Assembly: GCF_022952855.1 (NCBI RefSeq)
Contig: NZ_JALJDX010000211.1
Coordinates: 1 to 64,000 of the forward strand
Direction of reading: 5' to 3'
Length of the DNA stretch: 64,000 nucleotides
Source of the DNA: Pseudomonas sp. RGM2987
Lineage (GTDB): Bacteria; Pseudomonadota; Gammaproteobacteria; Pseudomonadales; Pseudomonadaceae
Below, piece by piece: positions 1 through 9,516 of this stretch. The notes beneath the pieces were generated by a model. The model was not told the DNA's origin and did not search any database. It was given only the letters and a program-made list of their open reading frames with translations. Positions within the stretch are counted from its first letter, which is position 1; the number at the start of each line of letters is the position of its first letter. The position numbers and the translations under genes were made by a program.

Positions 1-16
1 CTGTCTGCTCTACCGC

Positions 17-44
17 CTTCGCGAGCAAGCCCGCTCCCACAAGG
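17..44. repeat. Half of a REP element downstream of ppsA
   Basis: The sequence reads as the reverse complement of the GTGGGAGCGGGCTTGCTCGC core seen many times in this window. It lies just past the ppsA stop codon. Its partner, if any, would be outside the left edge. Confidence 0.8.
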
Positions 45-58
45 GTCCCTCCACTCAA

Positions 59-2434
59 TCAGGCCGCGCCTTGCCCCTCAGCCAGGAAGAACCAGGTCTC
101 CAGCACCGAGTCCGGGTTCAACGAAACGCTTTCGATGCCCTGTTCCATCAGCCACTTGGCCAGGTCCGGGTGGTCCGAAGGGCCCTGGCCGCAGATGCCG
201 ATGTACTTGCCGGCCTTGTTACAGGCGGCAATGGCATTGGCCAGCAGTTTCTTGACCGCCGGGTTCCGCTCGTCGAACAGGTGCGCAATGATCCCGGAGT
301 CGCGGTCCAGGCCCAGGGTCAGCTGGGTCAGGTCGTTGGAGCCGATGGAGAAACCGTCGAAGAACTCGAGGAATTCTTCGGCCAGGATCGCGTTGGACGG
401 CAGCTCGCACATCATGATCACGCGCAGACCGTTGTCGCCACGGGCCAGGCCGTTTTCCGCCAGCAGGTCGACCACTTGGCTCGCTTCGCCCAGGGTGCGG
501 ACGAACGGCACCATGATTTCGACGTTGGTCAGGCCCATCTCGTTGCGCACGCGCTTGAGGGCGCGGCATTCGAGCTCGAAGCAGTCACGGAACGATTCGC
601 TGATGTAACGCGAGGCGCCGCGGAAGCCCAGCATCGGGTTTTCTTCTTCCGGCTCGTAGAGCTTGCCGCCGATCAGGTTCGCGTATTCGTTGGACTTGAA
701 GTCCGACAGGCGCACGATGACCTTTTTCGGGTAGAAGGCCGCCGCAAGGGTACTGATGCCTTCCACCAGTTTCTCGACGTAGAACCCGACTGGATCGTCG
801 TAACCGGCGATGCGCTTGTCGACGCTGTCCTTGATCTCAGGCGGCAGGCCGTCGTAGTTCAGCAGCGCCTTGGGGTGCACGCCGATCATGCGGTTGATGA
901 TGAACTCCAGGCGGGCCAGGCCCACGCCGGCGTTCGGCAACTGCGCGAAGTCGAAGGCGCGATCCGGGTTGCCGACGTTCATCATGATCTTGAACGGCAG
1001 CTCCGGCATGGCGTCCACGGAGTTTTTCTTGATGTCGAAGCCCAGCTCGCCTTCGAAGATGTAGCCGGTATCGCCTTCGGCGCAGGACACGGTCACGCCC
1101 TGGCCATCCTTGAGCAGTTGGGTGGCGTTGCCGCAGCCCACCACCGCCGGGATCCCCAGTTCACGGGCGATGATCGCCGCGTGGCAGGTCCGCCCGCCAC
1201 GGTTGGTGACGATGGCGCTGGCGCGTTTCATGACCGGTTCCCAGTCCGGGTCGGTCATGTCGGAGACCAGTACGTCACCGGCCTGGACCTTGTCCATCTC
1301 CGAGACGTCCTTGATGATCCGCACCTTGCCGGCGCCGATGCGCTGGCCGATGGCGCGGCCTTCCACCAGCACGGTGCCGGTTTCCTTGAGCAGGTAGCGC
1401 TCCATGACGTTGGCCTGGGTGCGGCTCTTCACGGTTTCCGGACGGGCCTGCACGATGTACAGCTTGCCGTCGTCACCGTCCTTGGCCCACTCGATGTCCA
1501 TCGGGCACTTGTAGTGTTTCTCGATGATCATCGCCTGCTTCGCCAGCTCGCTGACTTCGGCGTCGGTCAGGCAGAAACGGGCGCGCTCGGCCTTGTCCAC
1601 ATCGACGGTTTTCACCGAACGACCGGCCTTGGCTTCGTCGCCGTAGATCATCTTGATGGCCTTGCTGCCCAGGTTGCGGCGCAGGATCGCCGGGCGACCG
1701 GCCTCCAGCGTGCCTTTATGGACGTAGAACTCATCCGGGTTCACCGCGCCTTGCACGACGGTTTCACCCAGGCCGTAGGCGCCGGTGATGAACACCACGT
1801 CACGGAAGCCCGACTCGGTGTCGAGGGTGAACATCACGCCGGCGGTGCCGGTTTCGGAGCGGACCATGCGCTGCACACCTGCCGACAGGGCCACCAGCTT
1901 GTGGTCGAAGCCCTGGTGCACGCGGTAGGAAATGGCACGGTCGTTGAAAAGGGAGGCGAAGACTTCCTTGGCGGCGCGGATGACGTTTTCCACACCGCGG
2001 ATGTTCAGGAAGGTTTCCTGCTGGCCGGCAAAGGAAGCGTCCGGCAGGTCTTCGGCGGTGGCCGAGGAGCGTACGGCGACGGCAACATCAGGGTTGCCTT
2101 CGGACAGCTTGGCGAAGGCCGTGCGGATTTCGGCGTTCAGTTGCTCGGGGAACTCGGCTTCCATGATCCATTGGCGGATCTGGGCACCGGTCTTGGCCAG
2201 GGCATTGACGTCATCCACGTCCAGGGCGTCGAGCGCATCATGGATCTGTTGGTTCAGGCCGCTCAATTCCAGGAAGTCACGATAAGCCTGAGCTGTCGTG
2301 GCGAAGCCACCTGGTACCGATACGCCGGCACCGGCGAGGTTACTGATCATCTCGCCCAGGGATGCGTTCTTGCCCCCCACATGCTCCACATCATGGACGC
2401 CGAGCTTATCGAGGGAAACTACGTACTCTACCAA
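59..2434 (-). CDS. ppsA: Phosphoenolpyruvate synthase (pyruvate, water dikinase)
   Basis: Makes phosphoenolpyruvate from pyruvate, ATP and water, the first step of gluconeogenesis from three-carbon compounds. The N-terminal part is the ATP-grasp/PPDK domain. The mobile phosphohistidine domain carries [20 protein letters not shown] with the catalytic His at residue 418. The C-terminal PEP-binding barrel ends with the CGQGPSDHP signature. I place the start at a TTG codon at 2434, preceded by GGAGAG six bases upstream. This gives 791 aa beginning (M)[14 protein letters not shown], the usual Pseudomonas length; the open frame runs 12 codons further up. Divergent from ppsR, whose product controls this enzyme by phosphorylation. 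Confidence 0.96.
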   Translation of the reverse strand: MVEYVVSLDKLGVHDVEHVGGKNASLGEMISNLAGAGVSVPGGFATTAQAYRDFLELSGLNQQIHDALDALDVDDVNALAKTGAQIRQWIMEAEFPEQLNAEIRTAFAKLSEGNPDVAVAVRSSATAEDLPDASFAGQQETFLNIRGVENVIRAAKEVFASLFNDRAISYRVHQGFDHKLVALSAGVQRMVRSETGTAGVMFTLDTESGFRDVVFITGAYGLGETVVQGAVNPDEFYVHKGTLEAGRPAILRRNLGSKAIKMIYGDEAKAGRSVKTVDVDKAERARFCLTDAEVSELAKQAMIIEKHYKCPMDIEWAKDGDDGKLYIVQARPETVKSRTQANVMERYLLKETGTVLVEGRAIGQRIGAGKVRIIKDVSEMDKVQAGDVLVSDMTDPDWEPVMKRASAIVTNRGGRTCHAAIIARELGIPAVVGCGNATQLLKDGQGVTVSCAEGDTGYIFEGELGFDIKKNSVDAMPELPFKIMMNVGNPDRAFDFAQLPNAGVGLARLEFIINRMIGVHPKALLNYDGLPPEIKDSVDKRIAGYDDPVGFYVEKLVEGISTLAAAFYPKKVIVRLSDFKSNEYANLIGGKLYEPEEENPMLGFRGASRYISESFRDCFELECRALKRVRNEMGLTNVEIMVPFVRTLGEASQVVDLLAENGLARGDNGLRVIMMCELPSNAILAEEFLEFFDGFSIGSNDLTQLTLGLDRDSGIIAHLFDERNPAVKKLLANAIAACNKAGKYIGICGQGPSDHPDLAKWLMEQGIESVSLNPDSVLETWFFLAEGQGAA

Positions 2435-2610
2435 GGTGATCTCTCCACTAACTGTGTTGGAAAAGCTCAAGGCACCGGAGCGCTCCAGGGGAGCGAATGC
2501 CGGCGATATGGCCTGGACCTGGAAAATAAGTGAGAATGCGGGCCATTGGCGGCCGGCAAATCGCGCCTATCATATCCAAGAATCGTTGTTAGCTTAAGGC
2601 CCAGGCGCAA

Positions 2611-3429
2611 ATGAAACGATCTGCTTTCTTTATCTCCGACGGCACCGGCATCACGGCCGAAACGCTAGGTCAAAGCCTGTTGGCGCAATTCGAGAACATT
2701 ACCTTCACCAAGTTGACACGCCCGTACATCGACAACGTCGACAAGGCGCGGGCCATGGTACAGCAAATCAATAAAGCCGCCGAAACCGACGGTTTCCGCC
2801 CGATTATCTTCGACACCATCGTCAATCAGGACATCCGTGAGATTCTCGCAACGTCCAATGGTTTCATGATCGACATTTTTTCTACCTTCCTCGCGCCCCT
2901 GGAGCAGGAACTGAGCGAGCACTCCTCGTACTCGGTCGGCAAGTCCCATTCCATCGGGCACAACTCCAACTACATGGAGCGGATCGAGGCGGTCAACTTC
3001 GCTCTGGACAACGATGACGGTGCTCGAACACATTATTATGACAAGGCCGACCTGATCCTGGTGGGCGTGTCGCGCTGCGGTAAGACGCCGACGTGCCTGT
3101 ACATGGCGATGCAGTTCGGTATCCGCGCGGCCAACTACCCGCTGACCGAAGAAGACATGGAGCGCCTGCAACTACCCAGCGCCCTGCGCGCCCATCAGCA
3201 CAAGCTGTTCGGCCTGACCATCGACCCGGACCGCCTCACGGCGATCCGCAACGAGCGCAAGCCCAATAGCCGCTATTCGAGCTACGCCCAGTGCGAATTC
3301 GAAGTGCGTGAAGTGGAAAACCTGTTCCGGCGGGAGAACATTCCCCATATCAATTCCACGCATTTCTCGGTGGAAGAGATTTCGGCGAAGATCCTGGTGG
3401 AGAAAGGGGTGGAGCGGCGGTTCAAGTAA
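2611..3429 (+). CDS. ppsR: Bifunctional regulator of phosphoenolpyruvate synthase (PSRP kinase/phosphorylase)
   Basis: 272 aa protein of the DUF299 family. It inactivates PEP synthase by ADP-dependent phosphorylation of an active-site threonine and reactivates it by Pi-dependent dephosphorylation. The N-terminus [19 protein letters not shown] and the P-loop-like GVSRCGKT near residues 152-159 are family signatures. The gene is head-to-head with ppsA across about 176 bp, the standard arrangement of enzyme and regulator. The ATG at 2611 has an AGG about ten bases upstream. A REP pair follows the stop codon. Confidence 0.96.
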   Translation: MKRSAFFISDGTGITAETLGQSLLAQFENITFTKLTRPYIDNVDKARAMVQQINKAAETDGFRPIIFDTIVNQDIREILATSNGFMIDIFSTFLAPLEQELSEHSSYSVGKSHSIGHNSNYMERIEAVNFALDNDDGARTHYYDKADLILVGVSRCGKTPTCLYMAMQFGIRAANYPLTEEDMERLQLPSALRAHQHKLFGLTIDPDRLTAIRNERKPNSRYSSYAQCEFEVREVENLFRRENIPHINSTHFSVEEISAKILVEKGVERRFK

Positions 3430-3449
3430 CCTGACAAATAACACGCAAC

Positions 3450-3541
3450 CTGTGGGAGCGGGCTTGCTCGCGAAGGCGGTGGGTCAGCAGGATTTGTGCT
3501 GGCTGACACTCCGCATTCGCGAGCAAGCCCGCTCCCACAAA
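3450..3541. repeat. REP pair (inverted, about 90 bp) after ppsR
   Basis: Two copies of the GTGGGAGCGGGCTTGCTCGC core face each other with about 45 bases between them, between the converging ends of ppsR and the mbtH-like gene. Such pairs can fold into a large hairpin and may protect or end transcripts. Confidence 0.9.
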
Positions 3542-3562
3542 AGTTCTTCACAAATCCTGCAT

Positions 3563-3787
3563 TCAGTGACCTGCCGCCTGCTCTTCCATTTTCTTGCGCA
3601 GGCTCAAGGGCCGCATGTCGGTCCAGACCTCTTCGATGTAGGCCAGGCATTCTTTCTTGAACCCGCTTTTGCCGACCGTACGCCAGCCTTCGGGAACGGC
3701 CTTGTAGTCGGGCCAGATCGAATATTGCTCTTCGTGGTTGACCACGACCTGAAAGACGATGTCCTCGCGGTCGAATACTGAAGTCAT
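3563..3787 (-). CDS. MbtH-like NRPS accessory protein
   Basis: 74 aa. MbtH-like proteins bind and activate adenylation domains of nonribosomal peptide synthetases. The family core [10 protein letters not shown] (about residues 17-26) and the following P-x-GW are present. It is the counterpart of P. aeruginosa PA2412 in the pyoverdine locus, here directly downstream of pvdH on the same strand. The ATG at 3787 follows GGAGAG with six bases between. A candidate PvdS promoter lies about 60 bases upstream and overlaps the pvdH stop codon, so the gene may be read both from pvdH and from its own promoter. Confidence 0.93.
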   Translation of the reverse strand: MTSVFDREDIVFQVVVNHEEQYSIWPDYKAVPEGWRTVGKSGFKKECLAYIEEVWTDMRPLSLRKKMEEQAAGH

Positions 3788-3848
3788 GGGTGTCTCTCCA
3801 TCTTTGTTCGAGATTCTGCGGTGTATGCGCAGCCGGGTTATGTAAGGA

Positions 3849-3872
3849 ACGTACCAGGCCGGTGGAAAATTA
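3849..3872 (-). promoter_or_regulatory. Candidate PvdS (iron starvation) promoter of the mbtH-like gene, TAATT variant
   Basis: On the minus strand the site reads TAATT, 16 bases, CGT. The consensus is TAAAT-N16-CGT, so one base differs. The same TAATT form occurs before pvdL. The first three bases are the TAA stop codon of pvdH. Distance from CGT to the ATG is about 61 bases. Confidence 0.5.
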
Positions 3873-5282
3873 GGCGTCAGCCACGGCGGCCTTCAACGCT
3901 CGGCCGAAAATTTCCGCGACCCGGTCGATTTCCGCCGCCGTGATGACCAACGGCGGCAGGAAACGCACCACGGCGCCCTGGCGGCCGCCCAACTCCAGGA
4001 TCAGCCCGCGCTTGAGGCATTCGCGCTGTAGCCGCGGCGCCAGGCGTGGATCCACCGGGGGATGGCCGAGGGCGTCCGGCTTACCTTGCGGGTCCACCAG
4101 TTCAACGCCGAGCATCAGCCCGCGACCACGGATGTCCCCCAGTTGCGGGAATTCGCGCTGCAGAATGTGCAAATGCTCACTCAAGCGCTCGCCCATGGCG
4201 GCGGCATGGGCCGGCAGGTTGTGCTCCACCAGGTAACGCATCACGGCAGAACCGGCGGCCATGGCCATCTGGTTACCGCGAAAAGTCCCGGCATGGGCGC
4301 CCGGCAGCCAGGTGTCGAGCCAATCGCGGTACACCACCACCGCCAGCGGCAGGCTGCCGCCGATAGCCTTGGACAGCACGACCACGTCGGGGATGATCCC
4401 GGCATGCTCGAAGGCGAACATTTTGCCGGTGCGGCCGAAGCCGCTCTGGATCTCGTCGACGATCAGCGCCACGCCCGCCAGCTCGGTGATTCGCCGCAAG
4501 CCGCGCAGCCACTCAAGATCGGCGGGAATCACCCCACCCTCGCCTTGCACCACCTCGACAATCACCGCCGCCGGCAACAGCACCCCGGCCTCGGGGTCGT
4601 TCAGCAGGTTTTCCAGGTAATGCAGATTGGCTTTCACCCCTGCGCTGCCACCCAGCCCGAACGGGCAACGATAGTCATAGGGGTATGGCATGAATTGCAC
4701 GCCATTGCCGAGCAGGGCGCCCAGGGGTTTCTTCGGCCCGAGGCTGCCCATCAGGCTCAACGCACCCTGGCTCATACCGTGATAACCGCCCTGGAACGAC
4801 AGCACGGTGCTGCGCCCGGTGGCGGTGCGCACCAGTTTGAGGGCCGCTTCCACCGCGTCGGTGCCGGTGGGGCCGCAGAACTGGATCTTCGCCTCGCCAG
4901 CCAACGCTGGCGGCAACAGGCCGAACAGGTCCTGGACGAAGCGGTCCTTGACCGGGGTGGTCAGGTCCAGGGTGTGCAGCGGTAACTCGTCGTCCAGCAC
5001 CTGACGGACCGCCTCGATCACCACCGGGTGGTTGTGCCCCAGGGCCAGGGTGCCAGCACCGGCCAGGCAGTCGATGAAAGTGCGACCTTCAACGTCCTCG
5101 ACATGGATCCCCCGGGCCCGCTTGAGCGCCAGCGGAATACGCCGCGGATAACTGCGGGCATTGGACTCCTGGCGGTTCTGGCGGGCCAGCAGCGGCGTTT
5201 CGTTGAACTGATACAGCGTCTCGGCCGGCGCAGGGTTGACCCGCGTCGGCTGTGCTTCGATAAGGCTGTTGGCGACTGACAT
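3870..5282 (-). CDS. pvdH: L-2,4-diaminobutyrate:2-oxoglutarate aminotransferase
   Basis: 470 aa class III PLP-dependent aminotransferase. It transaminates aspartate 4-semialdehyde to 2,4-diaminobutyrate, which PvdL condenses with tyrosine to form the pyoverdine chromophore. Visible family features are [13 protein letters not shown] near the N-terminus, [13 protein letters not shown], and the PLP lysine in SKAIGGS (K305). The ATG at 5282 gives [11 protein letters not shown] with GAGG upstream and matches the usual length of about 469 aa; the open frame extends 43 codons further but those codons look non-coding and overlap the PvdS box. Followed by the mbtH-like gene after 82 bp. Confidence 0.95.
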   Translation of the reverse strand: MSVANSLIEAQPTRVNPAPAETLYQFNETPLLARQNRQESNARSYPRRIPLALKRARGIHVEDVEGRTFIDCLAGAGTLALGHNHPVVIEAVRQVLDDELPLHTLDLTTPVKDRFVQDLFGLLPPALAGEAKIQFCGPTGTDAVEAALKLVRTATGRSTVLSFQGGYHGMSQGALSLMGSLGPKKPLGALLGNGVQFMPYPYDYRCPFGLGGSAGVKANLHYLENLLNDPEAGVLLPAAVIVEVVQGEGGVIPADLEWLRGLRRITELAGVALIVDEIQSGFGRTGKMFAFEHAGIIPDVVVLSKAIGGSLPLAVVVYRDWLDTWLPGAHAGTFRGNQMAMAAGSAVMRYLVEHNLPAHAAAMGERLSEHLHILQREFPQLGDIRGRGLMLGVELVDPQGKPDALGHPPVDPRLAPRLQRECLKRGLILELGGRQGAVVRFLPPLVITAAEIDRVAEIFGRALKAAVADA

Positions 5283-5328
5283 CTCTGGACCTCGCTGTGC
5301 ACACATGTGCAGGTTTCCTGTTGGGGAA

Positions 5329-5352
5329 ACGCACCAGCGAAGAAGGGATTTA
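5329..5352 (-). promoter_or_regulatory. PvdS-type (iron starvation) promoter of pvdH
   Basis: Exact TAAAT-N16-CGT on the minus strand, with CGT 46 bases upstream of the pvdH ATG. It supports iron-starvation control by the PvdS sigma factor encoded at 25538. Confidence 0.8.
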
Positions 5353-5420
5353 CCCCCGGGTCGAACTTTCCCTGGCAGGGATACTACCAAGTGCATGGCC
5401 CCCGGCGCCAAGATGGAACG

Positions 5421-5553
5421 CTGTGGCGAGGGAGCTTGCTCCCGCTGGACCGCGCAGCGGGCCCAAACCAGCGCCCCCGATGGGTCAGACCTACCGTGCT
5501 CCCTGGCAGGGGGCTGCTGCGCAGCCCAGCGGGAGCAAGCTCCCTCGCCACAT
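5421..5553. repeat. REP pair, GTGGCGAGGGAGCTTGCTCC family
   Basis: Two copies of the second REP family face each other across about 85 bases between the pvdH promoter and the end of dsbS. Together with the promoter this accounts for the 321-base gap between these genes; I see no gene in it. Confidence 0.88.
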
Positions 5554-5603
5554 TTGATCGCAGCCGGGCATAAGCAAGCAGGAGAAAAATCGGGGTTCCG
5601 GGA

Positions 5604-6935
5604 TTAGCCGGGCAGCGATTGCACCGGTACCGTCAACTCAACTCGCAAGCCATCCGGACGACTGTCGAAATGCAGCCCGCAGCCGCAGCGCTGGACGATG
5701 GCCTGGACGATCGCGAGCCCCAACCCGCAGCCGGTGCTCTGGCCGCTGCGCCAGAAGCGCTGGGTCAGGTGCTGGAGATCGTCGGCGGCAATGCCCGGGC
5801 CATGGTCACGGACCTGGAAACGCACTCGCTGGCCGATCATTTCCAGGTTCAGTTCCACCTCGGTATCGCCTGGGGTATGGCGCAGTGCGTTATCCAGCAG
5901 GTTACGCACCGCGGCGATGGCGAGCACCGCCGGCATCTGCACCGGTGCGTCGGACAGCCCTGGCGAGACCTGCAAGCTGATCCGCCGCGAATCGCCGCTG
6001 GCGGCATCCTGGATCGCCAGCCGTGCGACCTGCTCGGCGTTGCACTGCACGCCATCGTCGAACGACAGGCTGCCTTCGACCCGCGCCAGCAACAACAACT
6101 GCTCAAGGGTACGGTGAAGACGGTCGGCGCCCTCCTCGGCCCGGGCCAGGGACTGGTCGCGGGCGGCGCCCTCGGTCATGCGCGCCACCTGCAGGTGGGT
6201 CTTGATCGCCGTCAGCGGGCTGCGCAGTTCGTGGGCGGCATCACCGGTCAGGCGGCGTTCGCGCTCGATGGTCTTGCCGATGCGTTGAAACAACTGATTC
6301 TGGGTTTCCAGCAACGGCCGCAATTCACTGGGCAGCGGATGAATCTGCAAAGGCTCGAGAGAGTCGGCATTGCGCCGCATCAGCGCATCGCGCATCCGAT
6401 TGAGCGGCGCCAGGCCCTGGCCGATGCCCAGCCACAACAGGCACAGGCAACCAAGCAGCGCCACGCCCACCGGCACCGAGGCCGCCAGCAGCACCGACAA
6501 GTTCAAGGCTTCACGCTCGATCTGCCGGTCGGCAGTGGTAATGCGCAAATCCCCCCGGGCCAGGGTGAAACTGCGCCACGGCGCGCCATCGATCATCTGG
6601 TCGCGAAAGCCCATTTTCTCGGCTTCCAGCGGTTGCTCCGGCGTGCCATGGCTGCGGGCGAGGATTTCCCCACGCAAGGAACTGACCTGACAGGCCATGC
6701 CGCCGGGAATGCTCAACTGCTCAGCGCTGAAATGCGTGCCTTCGCCCTTGCTCGGCAACGGCGGCATCTGCTCCAGCAGCCCGGCGACCATCCGCGCCGA
6801 GGCCACCAGGCGCTGGTCGAGGGAGAACATCATCTGGTTGCGCAGATCGCTGAGCATCCACGCCGCGGCCAGCGCCCAGATCAGGGCGAAGGCGGCGCCG
6901 AGGGTCAGGCTCAGGCGCAGTCGCAGGCTCATCAC
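5604..6935 (-). CDS. dsbS: Membrane sensor histidine kinase, DsbS-like
   Basis: 443 aa. Order: membrane segment (about 6-27), periplasmic sensor region (about 28-143), second membrane segment (about 145-170), HAMP-like linker, then HisKA with phosphoacceptor His in GDAAHELRSPLTAIK (H235), and HATPase with NLLDNALRHTP and a GLGLAIV G-box. The kinase/regulator pair sits beside dsbDEG as in P. aeruginosa, where DsbRS is described as a copper-responsive system acting through a periplasmic cysteine. A single periplasmic Cys is seen at residue 82 when counted from the GTG start. GTG 6935 and ATG 6932 are both possible starts; both overlap the dsbR stop codon. Confidence 0.85.
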   Translation of the reverse strand: MMSLRLRLSLTLGAAFALIWALAAAWMLSDLRNQMMFSLDQRLVASARMVAGLLEQMPPLPSKGEGTHFSAEQLSIPGGMACQVSSLRGEILARSHGTPEQPLEAEKMGFRDQMIDGAPWRSFTLARGDLRITTADRQIEREALNLSVLLAASVPVGVALLGCLCLLWLGIGQGLAPLNRMRDALMRRNADSLEPLQIHPLPSELRPLLETQNQLFQRIGKTIERERRLTGDAAHELRSPLTAIKTHLQVARMTEGAARDQSLARAEEGADRLHRTLEQLLLLARVEGSLSFDDGVQCNAEQVARLAIQDAASGDSRRISLQVSPGLSDAPVQMPAVLAIAAVRNLLDNALRHTPGDTEVELNLEMIGQRVRFQVRDHGPGIAADDLQHLTQRFWRSGQSTGCGLGLAIVQAIVQRCGCGLHFDSRPDGLRVELTVPVQSLPG

Positions 6936-7612
6936 TTGGAAGATTCCCCACCGTCGGCCGGCCCCAGGCGATAACCCAGGCCACGCACGGTCTCGACGAT
7001 TCCGTTACCCAGCTTGCGCCGCAGGTGATGGATGTGCACGTTCAGGGCGTTGCTTTCCAGTTCGTCATTGAACCCGTAGACGCTGTCCTTGAGCTGTTCA
7101 GTAGACAGCACCCGGCCGCGGCTGTGGAGCAGTGCCTGCAACAGCGATTGCTCGCGTCGGGACAGGTCCACCGGCTGGCCGCCCAGGGTGGTTTCGCGGC
7201 TGCTGGGGTCGTAGGTCAGCCGACCGTGCTCGATCAGATTGACGCTGCGCCCCGCCACGCGCCGCAACAAGGTGTGCAGGCGCGCCGCCAGTTCACGCAG
7301 GTCAAAGGGCTTGAGCAGATAGTCGTCGGCGCCGGCCTGCAAGCCGTCGACCCGGTCGGTCACCGAATCCCGGGCGGTGAGGATCAGTACCGGAATCTCC
7401 AGCCCCTGCTGGCGCAACTGCCGAAGCAGCTTGAGGCCGTCCTCGTCGGGCAGCCCCAGGTCCAGGACCATGACGTCGAACTCGGCCACGCCGACCATGG
7501 CCCGCGCCGCCGAGGCCGTGGCCACGTGCTCGACGGTCAGGCCTTGCGCCGTCAACCCGGCGACGATCCCGCTGGCAATCAACTCATCGTCTTCGCAGAC
7601 CAGTACGCGCAT
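6932..7612 (-). CDS. dsbR: OmpR-family response regulator, DsbR-like
   Basis: 226 aa. The receiver domain has the acidic pocket CEDDE, phosphoacceptor D51 in VLDLGLPDEDG, and the conserved Thr and Lys regions (LTARD, LLKPFDL). The winged-helix C-terminus ends with the typical VRGLGYRL. It overlaps the kinase start and is divergent from dsbD. It should bind the TTA-N8-TTAA direct repeat upstream of dsbD. The closest general relatives are QseB/PmrA-type regulators; the Dsb assignment rests on neighbours. Confidence 0.87.
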   Translation of the reverse strand: MRVLVCEDDELIASGIVAGLTAQGLTVEHVATASAARAMVGVAEFDVMVLDLGLPDEDGLKLLRQLRQQGLEIPVLILTARDSVTDRVDGLQAGADDYLLKPFDLRELAARLHTLLRRVAGRSVNLIEHGRLTYDPSSRETTLGGQPVDLSRREQSLLQALLHSRGRVLSTEQLKDSVYGFNDELESNALNVHIHHLRRKLGNGIVETVRGLGYRLGPADGGESSK

Positions 7613-7721
7613 GGTAAGCCCCGTGGAAAAAGGTACATTAGGCCGCCGGCCGATTAAGCCGACATTATGCGACGAGTACGGCCAATAGGGGCGATCATTG
7701 CTGCCTGGCGGTTGCCGCCGG

Positions 7722-7741
7722 GGTTAATCGACGGTTAATCG
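7722..7741 (+). promoter_or_regulatory. Direct-repeat regulator site between dsbR and dsbD (candidate DsbR box)
   Basis: GGTTAATCG occurs twice with an 11-base period (7722-7730 and 7733-7741). Within it lies TTA-N8-TTAA, which is the motif I recall for P. aeruginosa DsbR, and the spacing is that of OmpR/PmrA-type dimers binding two half sites on one face of DNA. It ends 47 bases before the dsbD ATG and is well placed to control both divergent arms. Confidence 0.65.
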
Positions 7742-7788
7742 CCAGCCGCCATCGTGCTTTCCACTTGCTTCGTTCTAAGGCTTTATCC

Positions 7789-9516
7789 ATGCGTCGATTG
7801 TTTTTGCTGTGCCTGCTGCTGTTGTCGGGCCTGGCCCAGGCCGCCAATCCCTTCGAGACCAAACCCGAATTCCTGCCGGTGGAAAAGGCCTTCGTGTTCA
7901 CCTCCGAACGCCTGGATTCCGGTGAAACCCAGTTGTTCTGGCAGATTGCCGACGGTTATTACCTGTACCAACAGCGCCTCAAGTTTGACGGTCTCGCCGA
8001 GGGACAGAAACCAAGGTTGCCGGAGGGCGAGGCCCACAGCGACGAGTTTTTTGGCGACCAGCAAGTCTATCGCCAGGCGCTGGAGCTGAAGATCCCGGCC
8101 GGCGCCACCGGCAAGATCAAGGTCGGCTTCCAGGGCTGTGCCGACGCGGGCCTGTGTTATCCACCCCAAACCCAGCTGGTCGACCTCGGTGGCAATGCCT
8201 CTCCCGTTGCCAGCGGCGAAGCGCCGGACCAGGCCCTGGCCAGCGGCCTGCAACAACGGGCGCTGGGCTGGAGTCTGCTGGTGTTCTTCGGCCTCGGCCT
8301 GCTGCTGGCGTTCACACCCTGCTCCCTGCCCATGTTGCCGATCCTGGCCGGGCTGGTGGTGGGCAGCGGCGCCGGGCCCCGGCGTGGCCTGGCGCTGGCC
8401 GGCAGTTACGTGACCAGCATGGCCCTGGTGTATGCCGCCCTGGGGGTGCTTGCCGCGCTGCTGGGGGCCAATTTGCAGGCACTGCTGCAACAACCCTGGC
8501 TGCTGGGTGCCTTCGCGGCAGTGTTCGTGGTGCTGGCGCTGCCCATGTTCGGTTTCTTTGAATTGCAATTGCCGGCCGCCCTGCGCGACCGCCTGGAGAA
8601 CGCCGGGCGCCGGCGGCGCGGCGGCAGTCTGGTGGGCGCGGGGATTCTCGGCGCGCTGTCCGGGCTGTTGGTCGGCCCATGCATGACCGCGCCGCTGGCC
8701 GGCGCGCTGCTGTACATCGCCCAGAGCGGCAACGCGCTGCATGGCGGGCTGATCCTGTTCGCCATGGGCATCGGCATCGGTCTGCCGCTGTTGTTGCTGG
8801 TCACCGTGGGCAACCGTTTCCTGCCCAAGCCCGGCGCCTGGATGGACCTGGTCAAGGGTGTGTTCGGTTTCCTGTTCCTAGGCACCGCACTGTTGATGAT
8901 TCGTCCGGTGATCGACGGCTCGCTGTGGGTCGGGCTGTGGGGCGTGCTGTTGCTGATCGGCGCCTACAGCGCCTGGCGCCAGACCGAAGGATTCGGGCGC
9001 ATGGCCTACACCTGCGGCAGCGCATCGCTGCTGTTCGGCCTGTGGGGCAGCGTGTTGGTGGTGGGCGCCGCCGGTGGCAGCGATGATCTGTTCCAGCCGC
9101 TGAAGGTCTACACCGGAGGCCAGGGCGGCGCGACCGTCAGCGCCCACGACGCGTTCACCACGATCAGCGAGCCCGCCGTGCTGCAACGGGAACTGGACGC
9201 GGCCAAGGCCCAGGGCCAGTGGGTGCTGGTGGATTACTACGCCGACTGGTGCGTGTCCTGCAAGATCATGGAAAAACAGGTATTCGGCCGCGCCGAAGTG
9301 CTGGACGCCCTCGAAGGCGTGCGCCTGCTGCGCCTGGACGTGACCGCCGACAACCCCGCCAGCCGTGAATTGCTCAGCCGTTACCAAGTGCCGGGGCCAC
9401 CCAGCCTGTTATGGATCGGTGTCGATGGCCAGGAGCGTCGCAGCCAGCGGATCACCGGCGAGGTCAACGCCAAGGAGTTCCTCGAGCGCTGGAACCGCAC
9501 CCGGGACGCGCGCTGA
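7789..9516 (+). CDS. dsbD: Thiol:disulfide interchange protein DsbD
   Basis: 575 aa inner-membrane protein that carries electrons from cytoplasmic thioredoxin to periplasmic disulfide reductases and isomerases. A signal peptide (MRRLFLLCLLLLSGLAQA) precedes the periplasmic alpha domain with C117/C123 (GCADAGLC). The eight-segment membrane domain has C178 (FTPCSLP) and C298 (VGPCMTAP). The C-terminal thioredoxin-like gamma domain has C488/C491 (DWCVSC). All six redox cysteines are present. The ATG at 7789 has AAGG eight bases upstream and starts a clean signal peptide; the open frame extends eight codons more. The stop overlaps the dsbE-like start (TGATG). Confidence 0.95.
   Translation: MRRLFLLCLLLLSGLAQAANPFETKPEFLPVEKAFVFTSERLDSGETQLFWQIADGYYLYQQRLKFDGLAEGQKPRLPEGEAHSDEFFGDQQVYRQALELKIPAGATGKIKVGFQGCADAGLCYPPQTQLVDLGGNASPVASGEAPDQALASGLQQRALGWSLLVFFGLGLLLAFTPCSLPMLPILAGLVVGSGAGPRRGLALAGSYVTSMALVYAALGVLAALLGANLQALLQQPWLLGAFAAVFVVLALPMFGFFELQLPAALRDRLENAGRRRRGGSLVGAGILGALSGLLVGPCMTAPLAGALLYIAQSGNALHGGLILFAMGIGIGLPLLLLVTVGNRFLPKPGAWMDLVKGVFGFLFLGTALLMIRPVIDGSLWVGLWGVLLLIGAYSAWRQTEGFGRMAYTCGSASLLFGLWGSVLVVGAAGGSDDLFQPLKVYTGGQGGATVSAHDAFTTISEPAVLQRELDAAKAQGQWVLVDYYADWCVSCKIMEKQVFGRAEVLDALEGVRLLRLDVTADNPASRELLSRYQVPGPPSLLWIGVDGQERRSQRITGEVNAKEFLERWNRTRDAR

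Noticed and set aside
71..2533. 820-codon open frame opposite ppsA
   Set aside because: It mirrors ppsA, whose protein is fully conserved; the shadow protein has no family features.
3450..3541. REP pairs read as rho-independent terminators or CRISPR repeats
   Set aside because: The cores are scattered singly or in inverted pairs, without a T run and without regular spacers, so they are REP elements.
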